DNA from: Symbiodinium natans
Lineage: Eukaryota; Sar; Dinophyceae; Suessiales; Symbiodiniaceae
Assembly (NCBI GenBank): GCA_905221605.1
Contig: CAJNDS010000211.1
Location: 60,001 to 124,000, forward strand
Length of the DNA: 64,000 bases
Reading direction: 5' to 3'
Shown: in pieces, positions 12,660 through 24,139 of the stretch
How the letters are laid out: each line of letters begins with the position of its first letter
How positions within the stretch are numbered: the first letter of the stretch is position 1
Translations under genes and position numbers: made by a program
The notes under the pieces: model-generated
Database searches by the model: none
What the model was told of the DNA's origin: nothing
Seen by the model: the letters and a program-made list of their open reading frames with translations, nothing else

Positions 12660-13640
12660 CAGCCGAGCCCAAAGACCGAGCATCAACATTGCTCACCAAT
12701 TCGACTGCCATACAGAAGCTCGAAGCACGCCAACAACAAGGCCTTCCGAAGCAACCCGCAACCCTCCGTACACCTCCTCGGCTTCGCGCAGGTGGGCAGC
12801 ATCTTGAAGAGGCCCTAGGTTGTTCCTAGAGTCCTGGCCATGCCAAGCCAAGAGGCAAGGCATGTAACACGCACATACCAACCTCACATGCCAGAAAATG
12901 CATCGTGTTGCATCTCATAGCGACTCTCTTCCCCAAGCAGGTCCTCTTGTGCACCTCGTGACTCTCGGGTTTGCTTTGGTGACGGCAGGTCCTTCGCAGC
13001 ACTACGGGAATCCACCGATCTCAACCATCTACGCCTCATGGAAACAAGTCGAAACATGTATTCTGCACAGAAGCACATCCACAAATTCAGGATCTTTGGG
13101 CATTGAGTAAACCAAGAATTGTCCAGCAGTGAAGGCTGACGCTGTTCTTCAGCTTCCACGTGGCCATGTCCCCAGCCCACCTTGCATTCCACAAGAGAAC
13201 ACGACAGGAAATGCCCGCAACATAGCACACAAGGTGTGGTGCGAAAGGTGCACCGTTTCTTTCGAGTCAATGTTTGTAGATGGTCGCCCGTTGTCACTTC
13301 GGGTGCAACATGCATCGTAATGTGGAACTTGGCTTCCATTTTGGGGCGCTCTATGGCGCTCTTTATCCTCTTTCAACGGGCCACGGCCTCGGAGGCTGTT
13401 GGCAACGTGGCCGGCTCCGACTGGCCAAAGACATCTTGATTAGCGTCAGTAGATGTCTTTAGTGTCGACACCGCGTACTTCTCGGCCCACCATCAGAGAA
13501 AAGTCTGCTGCCATCTAGCATTCACGCATCGCCGGAAAAAGGCCATGAACTCTAAGCCGCCGTCGAGCCAGGGCTGCAGCAGAGATTTTGGCCGTGTTCG
13601 CGGAAAGCGCTGAATCCAGAGTCGTGCCCGTGCGGTGAGT
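12660..13640. other. No supported gene
   Basis: Both strands are open in places (minus strand 13339-12884), but I found no exon with convincing borders. Confidence 0.35.
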
Positions 13641-13652
13641 GTTCTCATGCAA

Positions 13653-13810
13653 TTTTCATAAAGAACCAAGGGGTGGAAGGGAGGGAGTATCGGGGGGCCA
13701 TGTTCCCTTACTCGGGCTTATGAAGGCTTATTTGGGATTATTAAGCCCCTATGTGGGGAATATGGGGCCCTTACACCCCCCTCTCTTCCACCCCTTAATT
13801 CCTTATGAAC
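13653..13810. mobile_element. MITE-like foldback element
   Basis: The left arm (TTCATAAAGAACCAAGGGG, then TGGAAGGGAGGG) matches the reverse complement of the right arm (TTCATAAGGAATTAAGGGG, then TGGAAGAGAGGG) with few differences. The interior also folds. There is no coding capacity. The size and terminal inverted repeats of about 30 bp fit a non-autonomous foldback element; no target duplication was established. Confidence 0.6.
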
Positions 13811-13981
13811 AACGCACACAAGTGTGCTACAATCCGTCATTGTGTGCCGCGCCCCATTCCCCCGCGTCCTACATGGCCGTTGATGTACCAAATAAGCCGG
13901 GCCTCTGAGCCCTCGCCAGCTACACGGCAGAGGCAAACAGCAGGCTGGGCATCTCTGATTCACTGATTCTATCTGATTCTC

Positions 13982-14188
13982 GTGATGCATGAGGCAGGCA
14001 AACCGTTCAGTAAACATCAGGAAACACTCCGAAAAGCATACGATGAAGACAGGCAAGCCACGCAGCCGGGCGGTGGTGCTTCGAAAGTGCGGAAGCCACG
14101 CCAGGAAGGTTCCAGCACCGCCAAAGCTGCGGCCATTGCTGCAATCGAGGCCCGTCGCTTTACCCCCGAACACCTGAGCTGCTTGTAG
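13982..14188 (+). CDS. Candidate exon with stop, unknown
   Basis: The plus-strand frame reads KHQETLRKAYDEDRQATQPG and later TAKAAAIAAIEARRFTPEHL before a TAG. The charged helical composition is protein-like. The minus strand is also open, and no splice site was confirmed. Confidence 0.25.
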   Translation: MMHEAGKPFSKHQETLRKAYDEDRQATQPGGGASKVRKPRQEGSSTAKAAAIAAIEARRFTPEHLSCL

Positions 14189-14199
14189 ATCTTCTAAAC

Positions 14200-14620
14200 C
14201 CCTTCGTTCGCCTTCCAGCGCAACTGTGTCAAAGGGTTGCCACCGATTCTTCGCCCCTTAAGGGCAAGAGCAGCTTGCGGAGGTGCTGAATGAAGGAAAT
14301 GCCCCATGTTGCTTACACAGTTGCAGGCAAGTCTTTTTGGAACTGGCAGTCGCTCTGCTACAGTAGCCACTACTCTTTCTGCACCTTTGGCAGCAACTTC
14401 AGCAGAGGCAAATCGATAGAGTCCTAGATTCCTAGATTGTTCGGAGCTTTTTGCAGCATTGGCAGCCTTTGTGCCACTCTCTAGTTCTGCGGAGCCATGC
14501 AAGCGACAGCCTGAGATGGCCTCGAGATCATTAACAAATATTGACAACAAAGGGGGCCAGAAACCCCGCGACGCCTGGCCCAAAATCTGAGTGCTGCGGG
14601 CGTTTAGGACCTCAGCCAGC
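14200..14620 (-). CDS. Candidate exon, unknown
   Basis: A 142-codon open frame with helical composition (SAEVAAKGAERVVATVAERL). The plus strand is broken by several stops here, which favours minus. Borders unknown. Confidence 0.3.
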
Positions 14621-14699
14621 AAAACAAGGCTCGAAACTTAACCGCGCTCGTTTGTTCAAGTCCGGTGCTGCGTCGTGTTGGGACCGCACGGGGAGTGAA

Positions 14700-15550
14700 C
14701 AGGGAATGTCAGAGTCAGAGATGCATGTTGGAAACAGGGGAGGGCCATGTTGGGAACGGCCGCAGGCCGTGATGGCACCATTTCCAGTGACCCCAAAAAA
14801 CCCTCAATCCGGCCGTTCCCGACTCGCGCGTTTCTCACAGTCTCTGTACAGACCCCGGGCGTTCCCAGCACTGGCGTTCATGACACCACCCAGTTGCAGC
14901 CGACCCAGCTAACGTCCTTTGTGAGTCTTGTGGCTCTTGTGAACATGCTAGAGTTGACGACTGTTGATGACTGGATTCACAGAGCTGGAGTCTTAGACGT
15001 CGGACCAGCCACGGAAAGCCGGCGGCAGCTCGGAGGCGGGAACCTCAGAGGAGCCCACAGCAAGGTAAGCTCGACTTGCTCGAAGACGTTCTAAGGTTCT
15101 CTAAGATGGTGCAGGCACTGGTGGCAGAGGCGGCCGCCTGAAACAGAGTCAAAGATGCCAGGTACCCATTCTGCATCACCTGGCAGGCTCCCATGCTTTT
15201 GGAGCGTTGGCACATCGACCCTGCCGCACCTGCTCTAGCTCAACTACCACTGCCTCTAGCGACTCTAGCGCAGCACTGCACCACACATACTAGGGGCTGC
15301 CCGCCTCGAAGATGAGCCCCGGAAACGCGTAAAAGTAAGTGCTGCCAAACGATGTGTGGCTGTCGTCACGTTGATTCCTTAGTGTCAGTCTAGGCCCCAG
15401 AAGCGTTTCAGGGGGCCCCAGAATCGAGTCAGCATGGCTTCCTGCCTGCCAAGGTCCTGGCATGACGAGCGGCCGCGATTTGGAGAAGCCCGCGTGTTGC
15501 AGGGCCTGTCCCTTCCCCCCGTTATATGGCCTATAGGATTAATAGGATAA
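14700..15550. other. No firm gene
   Basis: The plus strand at 14900-15090 reads LVALVNMLELTTVDDWIH in a 115-codon open frame without confirmed splice sites. The rest shows nothing. Confidence 0.25.
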
Positions 15551-15559
15551 GTAATTGTG

Positions 15560-16561
15560 GGACATTGTAGCATGTAGCCGCGGACAGTCGCAGGGCACTC
15601 AGGATCATCATAAAACAGAATGCACACGGCCTCCTCGATGTCTGGCCACAGCCATCGGATCTGCGTCGATGTAGGGGGAACATGGAGGAAGCAAGCGAGA
15701 CGCTACATGACACACAAGGAATCGCAAACTGCGGTTGAGCTGTTGAGCGTAAAGCAATGCTACAAGGCTACACTTGAAGGAGAGGCAGTGGCGGGGCGGT
15801 GTTGGGTCAACCAGGATCCAGGCATCGATGCACACAGCGCCCGCAGACTCGGGGCTGGGCCTGGGAACGGCTGAGGTCTGCCATCACTACAAACTGCAAT
15901 GGCAGCTGCCCCGAAGATCCCCGACCGTGTCATCAAGTCGTCTTGGTCGTCAGAGTCGATTGTCGTCCCTGCAAAACGGCATGGTGGAGGAGTCATAGTC
16001 CTTACATACGGCGGCCCACCTTCCACTCCAACCATCCGCACCGAAGACTCCTGCACCAGGACGGCCGTGCACAAATTGCTGATCCTTACAAGCTCTCGCC
16101 TGTTCTGTTGGCTCTCACTCCACATAACTTCACGCGCAGCCCTAGTCAGCTTGAACACTTGCTGTCATGATCCATGGGGGCATGATGCAGAATGAGGCTT
16201 TTGCCACTGCCACTCTCCACAAACAATCGTCGTGGGCGGTCGGCTGCATACAAGTACAGCCGAGCCAGCCGGTAAGACATAAAACCTGTCCGCGTCAGCG
16301 GTAGAAGTTCACAATGGCAAATGTAATGACCTCCGCCGTCAGCGGTTTCGTGAGATCTCGGGGCATGCGTTGCGGGCTGACGTGCCAAGGAACTACTTGA
16401 CAACCCTGAACCCTGAACCCTAAACCCTAAACCCTAAACCCCAAAGGCCCTAAACCCTAAACCCTGTTGGACGCCGACATTGGCAGAGAGCGCCCCCATC
16501 TGGCCGCAGAAGCCCATGGTGGAGGCCAAGTGCTCCGCCGCCTCGCGGCTGCTCGTAAGGC
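15560..16561 (-). CDS. Multi-exon gene, unknown
   Basis: Four blocks on the minus strand look coding: 16464-16561 (LTSSREAAEHLASTMGFCGQ, after a CCGCAG acceptor), 16160-16285 (LYLYAADRPRRLFVESGSGK, after GGACAG, ending at a GTGTTC donor), about 16120-15883 (FAGTTIDSDDQDDLMTRSG) and about 15700-15560 (RWLWPDIEEAVCILFYDDPE). The first exon stops exactly where an array of TTTAGGG-like units begins. Phases across all blocks were not proven. The plus strand is open across part of 15900-16200. I do not recognise the family. Confidence 0.4.
16403..16466. repeat. Interstitial telomere-like repeat (CCCTAAA)n
   Basis: About nine CCCTAAA or CCCTGAA units with one CCCCAAAGG interruption. The unit equals the TTTAGGG telomere repeat of plants and dinoflagellates. 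It lies inside the window next to a proposed exon border. Confidence 0.9.
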
Positions 16562-16770
16562 CTGCGGGGCAGCTCTTGGGTGTCTCACGGTGTCTCTCTC
16601 TACTTCTGATTATGGCACAAATTGCTCCGGAGTTTAGGGTAAGCAAAACAAAGGGCCACTGACCACACAAGCTTGAGTGCAAACCCGCCCAAAGTGCCCA
16701 ACATGCACAAACTCCGTCATCGGAAGGAAAGAGCACTCAATGAGGAATGTCCATGTGATTCTGCATTTGT

Positions 16771-16955
16771 TTGCTCCTTCATCCACCTGTCCACTGCGTG
16801 CTAATGCTGCAGATGCTGCTGCTACTGCCGTACAGGTTTATTCGAAGGTGCCACCGGACATCTTTTTGGCAAACCTTTCAGTGTCAATCATTGAAGGGCG
16901 TGTTGATGAAGTGTGGGTCGAACAGCGGAAAAACACAAGCAAGCAATGCACCTAA
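16771..16955 (+). CDS. Candidate plus-strand exon, unknown
   Basis: The frame contains VPPDIFLANLSVSIIEGRVD and follows a CCGTACAG site. The minus strand here has more stops. It is isolated among minus-strand candidates. Function unknown. Confidence 0.3.
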
Positions 16956-17049
16956 ACACAAAGTATAAGCGTAGAAGCCTGGCAACAAACAACCGAAGCA
17001 AGAGCACGGCAGACTCACCACCGACCCTTCCTGTCTCTCCTGTCAACTA

Positions 17050-17420
17050 CGTTACAGTATGGTCTGCTGGTGCCAATTCCATGTCCGCCTCGCGCTCGAA
17101 GGAAAATGGCGGAGACCAACATACCCCGAGAGAAGAAGAAGCACATGACGACCAGCGGAAGCACCAGAGTTGCCTCATGCGTTCACCCAAAAGCGTCAAA
17201 AAAGATGTTGCCGAGTCGAGCTGCTTGGGCACCTGATCGTAGGAGAGGTTGTCCGAAATGATCGAACTGTCCTTCAGGCCGGAACATGGATGTCAACTTT
17301 GGATGCTCTTAAGCTATGATTGCAGGAGAGCTGCCACTGCAGATGCTATGAGGAAGCTGAAGCAGAGAGGAAGCACCACACCGCCCACCAAGGGCAGATT
17401 CTGCTGCAAAGGTCCGCTCC
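17050..17420 (-). CDS. Candidate membrane-protein exons
   Basis: Minus-strand blocks read VVLPLCFSFLIASAVAALLQ (17380-17310), KDSSIISDNLSYDQVPKQL (17270-17205) and TLVLPLVVMCFFFSRGMLVS (about 17175-17115). Two segments are hydrophobic enough to span a membrane. The blocks lie in different frames, as expected for short exons, but borders were not proven. Confidence 0.3.
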
Positions 17421-17935
17421 TTTTGCCAACACTTTGCTTCTACTCTTCAGGGTTTTAGGGTTTTTGGGGGTCTAAGGCTATGTTAAGGCTATGCATGTGC
17501 AATGTCAGTCTGGAATTGTCCAAGGCTCTTGGCTGTGGGTGCCAACATTCGACCACTGACATCCCCAATGGACTGGAAAATCATCATTCGGAGAAGCAGA
17601 TGGCATTGTCGACTCCTCTCCTGCAGACCGTCCGAATCGGGCCAATTTCAATCACGCAGAATCTAGCAACGTAAACTTGCCACCCCCCCCCCCTCCCCCC
17701 CCCAGCGTCAGGAAATGAAGCCGCCACAAATGGCAAGATGCAGGGCAAGGTATAAGTTGCGGCATATGTACAGAAATTGACCTCAGGTAGCAGGCAAACG
17801 TCTATCGTCTGGTTCATGCAGCGACAATGCTGACATAGCTGTAAAAAAGCCCACCATCATCGCTAGTGAGACCAAGAAGCCGCCTCACAGAGTACAATCC
17901 TTAGAGAGGCGCCCTGGTACCCCCAATACCCTCTT

Positions 17936-18706
17936 TTACCCCCTATTCCCCATTACCCCCCTGTTCGTCCTTATTACCCCTAGGTTGGCCGTCTTCAAAT
18001 TTCCAAGGCTTTCGGAGAACTTTACCCCAAGCTGCTTCTGCTTTCGCGGCAAGCCAGCGGACCTTGGGCCCGGGTGATCGACCTCTCTGATCGTTTCCTT
18101 GTTGGCCTCCTCCTCCGCGCGCAGCAAGGCCACCGCTTTCCTGAACCCCGAACTCTGCATCTTTCGCGGCACGAAAAAACAGCCACGCCACCGCCCCTCC
18201 CGCGTGTCATGCGCATCGCCCCAGCTCTCAAGTCTGCTGAGTCTGCTGAGTCGGCTGAGTCGGCTGAGGCGCTCGTGCATCGGATTGATTAAATCCAGGA
18301 CGCGCTTCCCGAGGCTTTCAGAAACCAGTCCAGCGGCCCAGACCACCGCAGGGCCCAGCTTGTCCTGCGCTTGGCACGCGGCCCAGGGAAAAAGCGAAAA
18401 TTCTGCTACGGCAGAAGCGGCAGAAGCGGCAGAAGCGGCAGGGAGCGCGGCATGCGCAGCAAACCGGAGCGAACCCCGGTCCTGGACGATGAGCGTTACG
18501 ATGCCCCACAGCAGCCTGAGCCAAGATGCCATCCCAAAATGCCAACTTTTACAGTTGCTGCCATTGCTTACCTGTGTGCTCAACTCCAGCCCTAGTCGCT
18601 GAAAGATTGCTGCAAGCGCAAAGAAGTTGCTTACGCCAAAGCGGGGGTTATCCGCACTTCGTCCTGAAACCTGTGCGCGACATGCTCGGATGAAGTGGAA
18701 CCGCAA
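17936..18706 (-). CDS. Long open frame with Leu-Ser-Arg and Ala-Ala-Ser repeats
   Basis: A 256-codon minus-strand frame. An internal Met gives MASWLRLLWGIVTLIVQD, a hydrophobic start resembling a signal anchor. It is followed by an AAS repeat and an LSR repeat, each from a 9-bp tandem repeat, and then by a Lys/Glu-rich tail (RAEEEANKETIREVD). A GGTAAGC donor-like site lies upstream of this Met at about 18575, so the first third may belong to a different exon (SNFFALAAIFQRLGLEL). No homology recognised. Confidence 0.4.
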   Translation of the reverse strand: MRFHFIRACRAQVSGRSADNPRFGVSNFFALAAIFQRLGLELSTQVSNGSNCKSWHFGMASWLRLLWGIVTLIVQDRGSLRFAAHAALPAASAASAASAVAEFSLFPWAACQAQDKLGPAVVWAAGLVSESLGKRVLDLINPMHERLSRLSRLSRLSRLESWGDAHDTREGRWRGCFFVPRKMQSSGFRKAVALLRAEEEANKETIREVDHPGPRSAGLPRKQKQLGVKFSESLGNLKTANLGVIRTNRGVMGNRG

Positions 18707-18719
18707 AGGCTCTTATTGC

Positions 18720-19400
18720 GCGCAATAAGCCGCGCCAGCAAAAGCCGTGGACTCGCCTGAAGTGTGGATAGCCCGAGCACCACAAAATTTCCAAGAGACA
18801 TGCCTGTCCAAATTAACGAACGTTCATGAACGGAGGGGAGGGGAACGGTAGCAGCAACTGAACCTACACCGACAGCTTTGGTACACGGTGGTGGATGTCG
18901 CATCACCAGCGACCTCAGACGGGTAGATACTCTTGTGACTCTTGTGGCGAAGGGCCCCAGCAACACAACACCGCCGCGCAGATGCTCATGTTTTGCAGGG
19001 CAGGCGCCAATAGGTCAGATCCGACAGGCAGCCGAGACCACCGGCCAGAACGGAGATCGCTAAGAGAGGTATGCTACGCCCCATCAGCTCTGAGTCCTCA
19101 GAAGCCGAGCAATCATTTCAATCCTATGTGGGGTGGACTTCACAACTTCCAGATGCTGTTTCTGGCAAGGCTCCCAGAAGAGAGCCAGAAACATCAGAAG
19201 CAGTAGGGAAACTTGGTGCATGCCGTTGACGACAAGATTTACCTGACAGTGTCTGGCTGCAGCGGGCGACAAGTCTATAAGTTGCGACCAGGTCACGTCC
19301 AGCGACCCGGTGTGATGCTCAATGATCTTGTAAGAAATGGAGAAGATGTTGCCTCTCGCCGAATCGGCCAAACTCCAGTGCAGGTCGGCGACAGTCACCA
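18720..19400 (-). CDS. Candidate exons, unknown
   Basis: Minus-strand frames read LGNFVVLGLSTLQASPRLLL (about 18810-18740) and SISYKIIEHHTGSLDVTW (about 19340-19285), the latter followed by a hydrophobic stretch. The plus strand at 19210-19530 is also open. Orientation uncertain. Confidence 0.25.
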
Positions 19401-19894
19401 AGAAAGTTGGGTTGAGAGTTGCCTCCTAGCCTTTGGCTTGGACCTATATTGGCACTTGTGGAATGCAAGGGCTGCTGAATGTGGAGGACACATGATTTTC
19501 CCCAGATTCCCCCGAAGTCAGAGGCCTGCTTGAACCATCATTGAGAGCTGTGCACCAAGGGAATCAGACTCTGGCAGGCGCGAGACCAGAAGCGGCAACT
19601 GAGCAAAGATTGCATTGCCCACCCACCAACTACCTGGGGATATTCAGGGGAGAGATTGGAGGGAGTTCTTGCAATTGAAACTCAAATCAAGCCCTTGACT
19701 CAGCTGCAGAGCACGAATTTTGTCCCAAGAGGCTCATGCCAAACCTCGGTCTCACATGCACGGGGGTTGACAAGGATGCGGGATAGTAACGGATAGTACC
19801 CAAATGCTCTCCCCCTCGGAGAATTGCAGCAACGCCAAACGGAGGTCTGAGGTAGTACGGGCAGACTTATTCACCAGCCGATCCAATGCAGCAG

Positions 19895-20065
19895 CAGAAA
19901 CATTGTAAACAACGCTGTCATTCCGCAGCCAATCCCTTGCTTATCAGCTTCATGATGGCGATGGTGGTTTTCGTGTGCTTGTGCCTCGAAGATTCACAGA
20001 ATCCGCCGGGCATGCGGATGTCGAAACAAATGTCGCTGCATGACTTGCCAAGGTACCTTGGACAA
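19895..20065 (-). CDS. Candidate exon, unknown
   Basis: The minus strand reads CSDICFDIRMPGGFCESS and then HKHTKTTIAIMKLISKGLAA without a stop. It lies next to the tandem repeat at 20096. Borders unknown. Confidence 0.3.
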
Positions 20066-20095
20066 GAAGCTTGATCCGCGGTGAAACAAACGTTG

Positions 20096-20515
20096 TCGGT
20101 CCACGAACTTTGCGCGCTGTGACTCAGCCATGGCTTCTTTGGTAGAAAAAATGTTGTGCGGGTCTCGCTTTCAGCTAACCTCCCCCAGGACATGCCAGAG
20201 AATGCAATGTGGGGGGTGCGAGGGGGGGGGGGGGGGATTCCGACAATTATTCTAAAAGTCCCTTTGTGATTCGTTTGGGTGGTCGGTTGACGAAGGATTG
20301 CGTTTTTCGCTCTGTGACTCTGCCATGGCATTTGTTTTTGGATGCAAACTCTGCAGAGGCCTCGCATTCAGCTAGCCTTCCCAAGAACATGCCAGACAAT
20401 GCAATACCGGGGGGGGGGGGAAGGGGGTCCGACAATTACGGAGTCCCTTGGTGATCCTTCTTGGCGGTCGGTTGAAGGAGTTTTGTCTTCGTCGTGGGGG
20501 CGCGTTAGGACTCTA
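20096..20515. repeat. Degenerate tandem repeat of about 190 bp with poly-G tracts
   Basis: The string CTGTGACTC-GCCATGGC occurs at about 20117 and again at about 20312. GACAATTA after a poly-G tract occurs near 20239 and 20430. GGTCGGTTGA-type units occur near 20281 and 20466, with a weaker one near 20096. Two full and one partial unit are present, each with an AACATGCCAGA-AATGCAAT segment before the G-tract. Confidence 0.8.
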
Positions 20516-20519
20516 AATG

Positions 20520-21791
20520 CGGGACCCTGATCTTGGGAACCTCCCCCAGCCTGTCCTCTTCGATCTGCAGCTGGAAGAAGCACCGCCTCGGACTGCGAAC
20601 TGGAAGCCCGGAGTGGCGGTGGTCAGTGCGCGCCAAGCTGCGTGTAGCGAGAGAAACGCTCATGCGTGGGAGGATTCCTCAGAGCCATCAGAGGCACCAG
20701 CTTGTGTAAAAAAGGTGGAAAAAAGTTGTCTCCACTTTACATCATCTTTTCGTGTCTGCCAAACTTTGTTAGGTAGGCGGCGCATGGAGCACAATCTTCT
20801 GCACCAAATGGGTTTGCCTGATTGCAGTGCTACGCAGACCTCCACGCCAAGTGCTACGAATGGAGAGTTGATCATGAAATCTATGGCCGGCACCCGTCAA
20901 ACAGCACATCCATGCCTCAACAGGTTCGTCTCCACCCCCGAGCTACCTCTTACTCATTCCATCTCATTACAGCCTCTGAGTGCTGGGAATCCTGGCCAAG
21001 GTAGAAATAATTGTAGTAGTAGTCCAGGCTCGATGGCCTCGACCTCTCTCAGGAGAAGTGAGCTCATTCACTCATTGAGCTCATCCCTCTTAGCCACCGG
21101 CGCTCGGGAGTGAATGCGGAATGCGTCCATGTCCTTCACGCAAACCTGCGTAGGGGTTGCGGGGGTGCCCGCGCAATCAACAGCAAAGGAGCCGCCTGTT
21201 GCGGCGGCCCGAAATCTGAGAAGATGTCCTGCACTAGAACGAAGAAGCTAAGGCAGCTAAGAACATTTAACTACCAAAGCGAAGAACAAATCGTCCTGCG
21301 GCATTGCCCCAAACCGCAGCCGCTTTCCCGACATCTTCACACCCAGGCCGGGGCGGACGGACACGGCCTGCGCTTGGCAGCTTGGAGCTGGAACCCGGCT
21401 CAGCTATCATCCAGCTATCATCTCCTATCCCGAGACCTCAAGAAGTTCTGGAACCACGGACACAGGGCTTTGAAACGAAGGAGCACTCGACGCCTCGGAG
21501 GCAAGCTGTCGCTTGTCAAACGGGACGAGCGGTTACAAGTGAGCTCGTGGATTCGTGGATGACAGCTAAGCCAGCAACGAAGACCCAAAGCCGGGATGCT
21601 GCAGGAGACGCCCTGTCAACGTGCGACTCGGCACTCTACTGCCCAAGTGTGTCAACGCGGACGAAGGGAAAGGGTCAGTCGTCAGCAGTGGGCTAATGGC
21701 TTTCATGAGCCCAGCGAGGTTCGGTAAGCCGGCTGTTTGGAGTACTATTCTCTCGAGGCCAAGTAATCTCCAATTTGGTCATGGTCGATAG
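20520..21791 (+). CDS. Candidate plus-strand multi-exon gene, unknown
   Basis: The best exon is 20828-20923: it follows TTGCAG, is exactly 32 codons (DLHAKCYEWRVDHEIYGRH) and ends at CAG before GTTCGT. An upstream block at about 20522-20620 reads LPQPVLFDLQLEEAPPRTAN before a GTCAGT donor. A last exon from about 21602 reads LGTLLPKCVNADEGKGS and ends in TAG at 21789-21791. The minus strand is also open over much of this region, so orientation rests mainly on the splice sites. No domain recognised. Confidence 0.35.
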
Positions 21792-21799
21792 CTGCATGC

Positions 21800-22880
21800 A
21801 TACTTTGATTAAGCCCTGAAACCGGAACTCCCGAACTTTACATTCCGAAGTCCCTCCTAAGTCCCTACCAGTAGCCCATCAAAATCTCGAAAGGAAACAC
21901 ACAGGAACCTGAAAACTCGACCAAAAGCTGACGTGCTCAAACCCTGGCTTCGGCTTTGTCGGGCAAAGCCCTGAGCCCTGTTGGCGTCTCAAGCCCCCTC
22001 CCTGAGACTGCCATGCCAAGAAGAGACACATACTGCAGGAAGGCCGGTGCCTTCCCTCCAGGTCCATGGGATGTTCTCCTTTGGCCTTTGTCCACACGTA
22101 GCATGAACTGCAGGCAAAAAGCCGACCGAACCTGCTGACGCACTCCCATGCATATGCATGACCAGGACTCTCTCGTTTTCTGCGCGGCTTGCGTGATGGA
22201 GGTTGACTTTGGCCTAAGTGTGCGTAAACAGGAGGCTCATCAGTTCAAAAGCTTGTCCAAGCGGCGCCGTCACTCAACTTTAAAAAGTCACCCCGGGCAT
22301 CCTCTCTGGACAGTGAATTCCTTGTGACGCTCTTTTGCGCTGCCAGCCATTGCCAGCCCGAAATCAAGACTATTCGGGTAAAGGATAGGCAAGTATAGCT
22401 GCACAACAGGTTCTTCAGAGCTTTGCAGCGCGGAGCTCTCGAGACATCTGAAAATTGAATTGAGCAAGCAGTGCAACCAATCACCCCATTCGGGGTGGTC
22501 AGCTTGCTTGGCGCTTGCTTTGCAGCTTCAATTTGTAGAAGCAAAATCCAAACGGCGCAATGTGACAATGTATGACACATCGGAGTCGGCTTGGTTGCAC
22601 AAGGCCGTCGGCTTGTGACCAAAATGAAACATTCCCAAGCTAGCATCAGTGGCCTGCCATATATGAGTCTGACCAGGGAAAGCAAACCAGCACCTTTATT
22701 GTCCAAACTCGACTTGACTCTACGCCTTACTTAACAACAGAACGGTTCCAACATACGAGCTGGCAGCACTTTGGCTGCTGCACAGCAAACTTTTCCCACA
22801 GCGCTGCCGATGATCTTTCAGCGGCAGAGAATCCCTGATTGTCATGGGGGGCCCTAGTGGCGCCCAGCACGGGCTTGCCG
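21800..22880. other. No firm gene
   Basis: Open frames exist on the minus strand (22706-22245 and 22915-22727) but none has supported borders. Confidence 0.3.
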
Positions 22881-22889
22881 CTAGAATCT

Positions 22890-23130
22890 TGACACACATG
22901 ACGCCTTGAACGCATTCTTGCGCCTAAGTGTAATGCCTATGGGCACGTTCTCACTGTTCGGTTCAGTCTTGACCGTGTAAGGCGCGCGTTTATCACTACG
23001 ATTGTATCGTCGTAGTCCAGGCATGGCAACGTTGGCCATGAAAGGCCCACTTCGGTGCATGATATGAATAACACTGAGTTTTCCGATGTGTTCCATAACG
23101 GACATACCGCAAGTGGACCTTGTCGAGTTT
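22890..23130 (-). CDS. Candidate exon, unknown
   Basis: The minus-strand frame reads KLSVIHIMHRSGPFMANVAM and then RAPYTVKTEPNSENVPIG. A second frame overlapping its 3' end (GKPVLGATRAPHDNQGFS) is also protein-like. It may be one exon, or two with a very short intron or a frameshift. No family recognised. Confidence 0.35.
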
Positions 23131-23879
23131 ACTAGCAATTGCAAAGATTGATGGGCTGTGCGTCCAACGAAGCAAGAAGGTAGGCATTCCCATTCTTGCT
23201 CAGCTCTTACAAAGAGGAAGTCTCGCACACTGCACACTCCATGCCGAAATCACTCCATGCCGAAATTGGGCAGGGTTTCGCACCGACGCTCGGTTCCTTC
23301 TCTAGGTGAATTATGACATGCGTCAAATCATGCGTCCATCTCCTGGACAGGGCCGAGCATCAAGCACAGAGGCGTGAAAGGCACACGAAGTATGCTGCTG
23401 AGTTAACTCTTTAGGGTTGCTTGAGGAGTGGCCATGATATCGGAGGCAGCACCTCGTCCGCATAGCATTGATCATGGAAACTGCAGAGAGAGACAGTTCA
23501 CGTAGCCTGCAGCTGTGCTCACTGAACCTTCTTTGCACCACTGAACCTTCACTGCATGGCAGACACAATCAGCCCAGACAATGTCCTAGCTGTCTTAGCT
23601 CGCGACTGAGGCCAGCGTTCACCGCGTGACCTCAGACGTGCTTCTTGTGATAACAATTCCACATAAGGCAAGATCATGTCTTCCTCTTTGGTCAGGCATG
23701 TTCACGTCCCAGAGTCTCTCCACGTACTCGCAGACAGCGATGACGCAGGTCAGCCCGTCGTGCGCAAGGAGCCGAAAAAGATCCGATGTCGGCATCATTG
23801 CTGCCGTGATGCCGCTGGTCTCAGTGCGGAGTCGGTTCGTGGTGGGAAGCCCTCCCTGCTTGCTCTCTTTATGTAGTTC

Positions 23880-24060
23880 TTCGTTTTTTCGTTCTTTCGT
23901 TCTTTCGTTCTTTCGTTCTTTCGTTCTTGCGTTATTTCGTTATTTCGTTATTTCGTTCTTTCGTTCTTTCGTGCTTTCGTTCTTTCGTTCTTTCATTCTT
24001 TCGTTCTTTCGTTCTTTCGTTCTCTCGTTCTCTTCCTTCCTTCCTTCCTTCCTTCCGCCG
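23880..24060. repeat. (TTCG/TTCT)n and (CCTT)n microsatellite
   Basis: A tetranucleotide array of TTTCGTTC-like units, ending in CTTC units. Confidence 0.95.
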
Positions 24061-24088
24061 CATTAGGCCCCCGAAGGAGCCGCCCCTC

Positions 24089-24092
<4 letters not shown>

Positions 24093-24132
<40 letters not shown>
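24093..24132. repeat. (CT)n microsatellite
   Basis: A pure CT run. Confidence 0.97.
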
Positions 24133-24134
<2 letters not shown>

Positions 24135-24139
24135 GGCAG

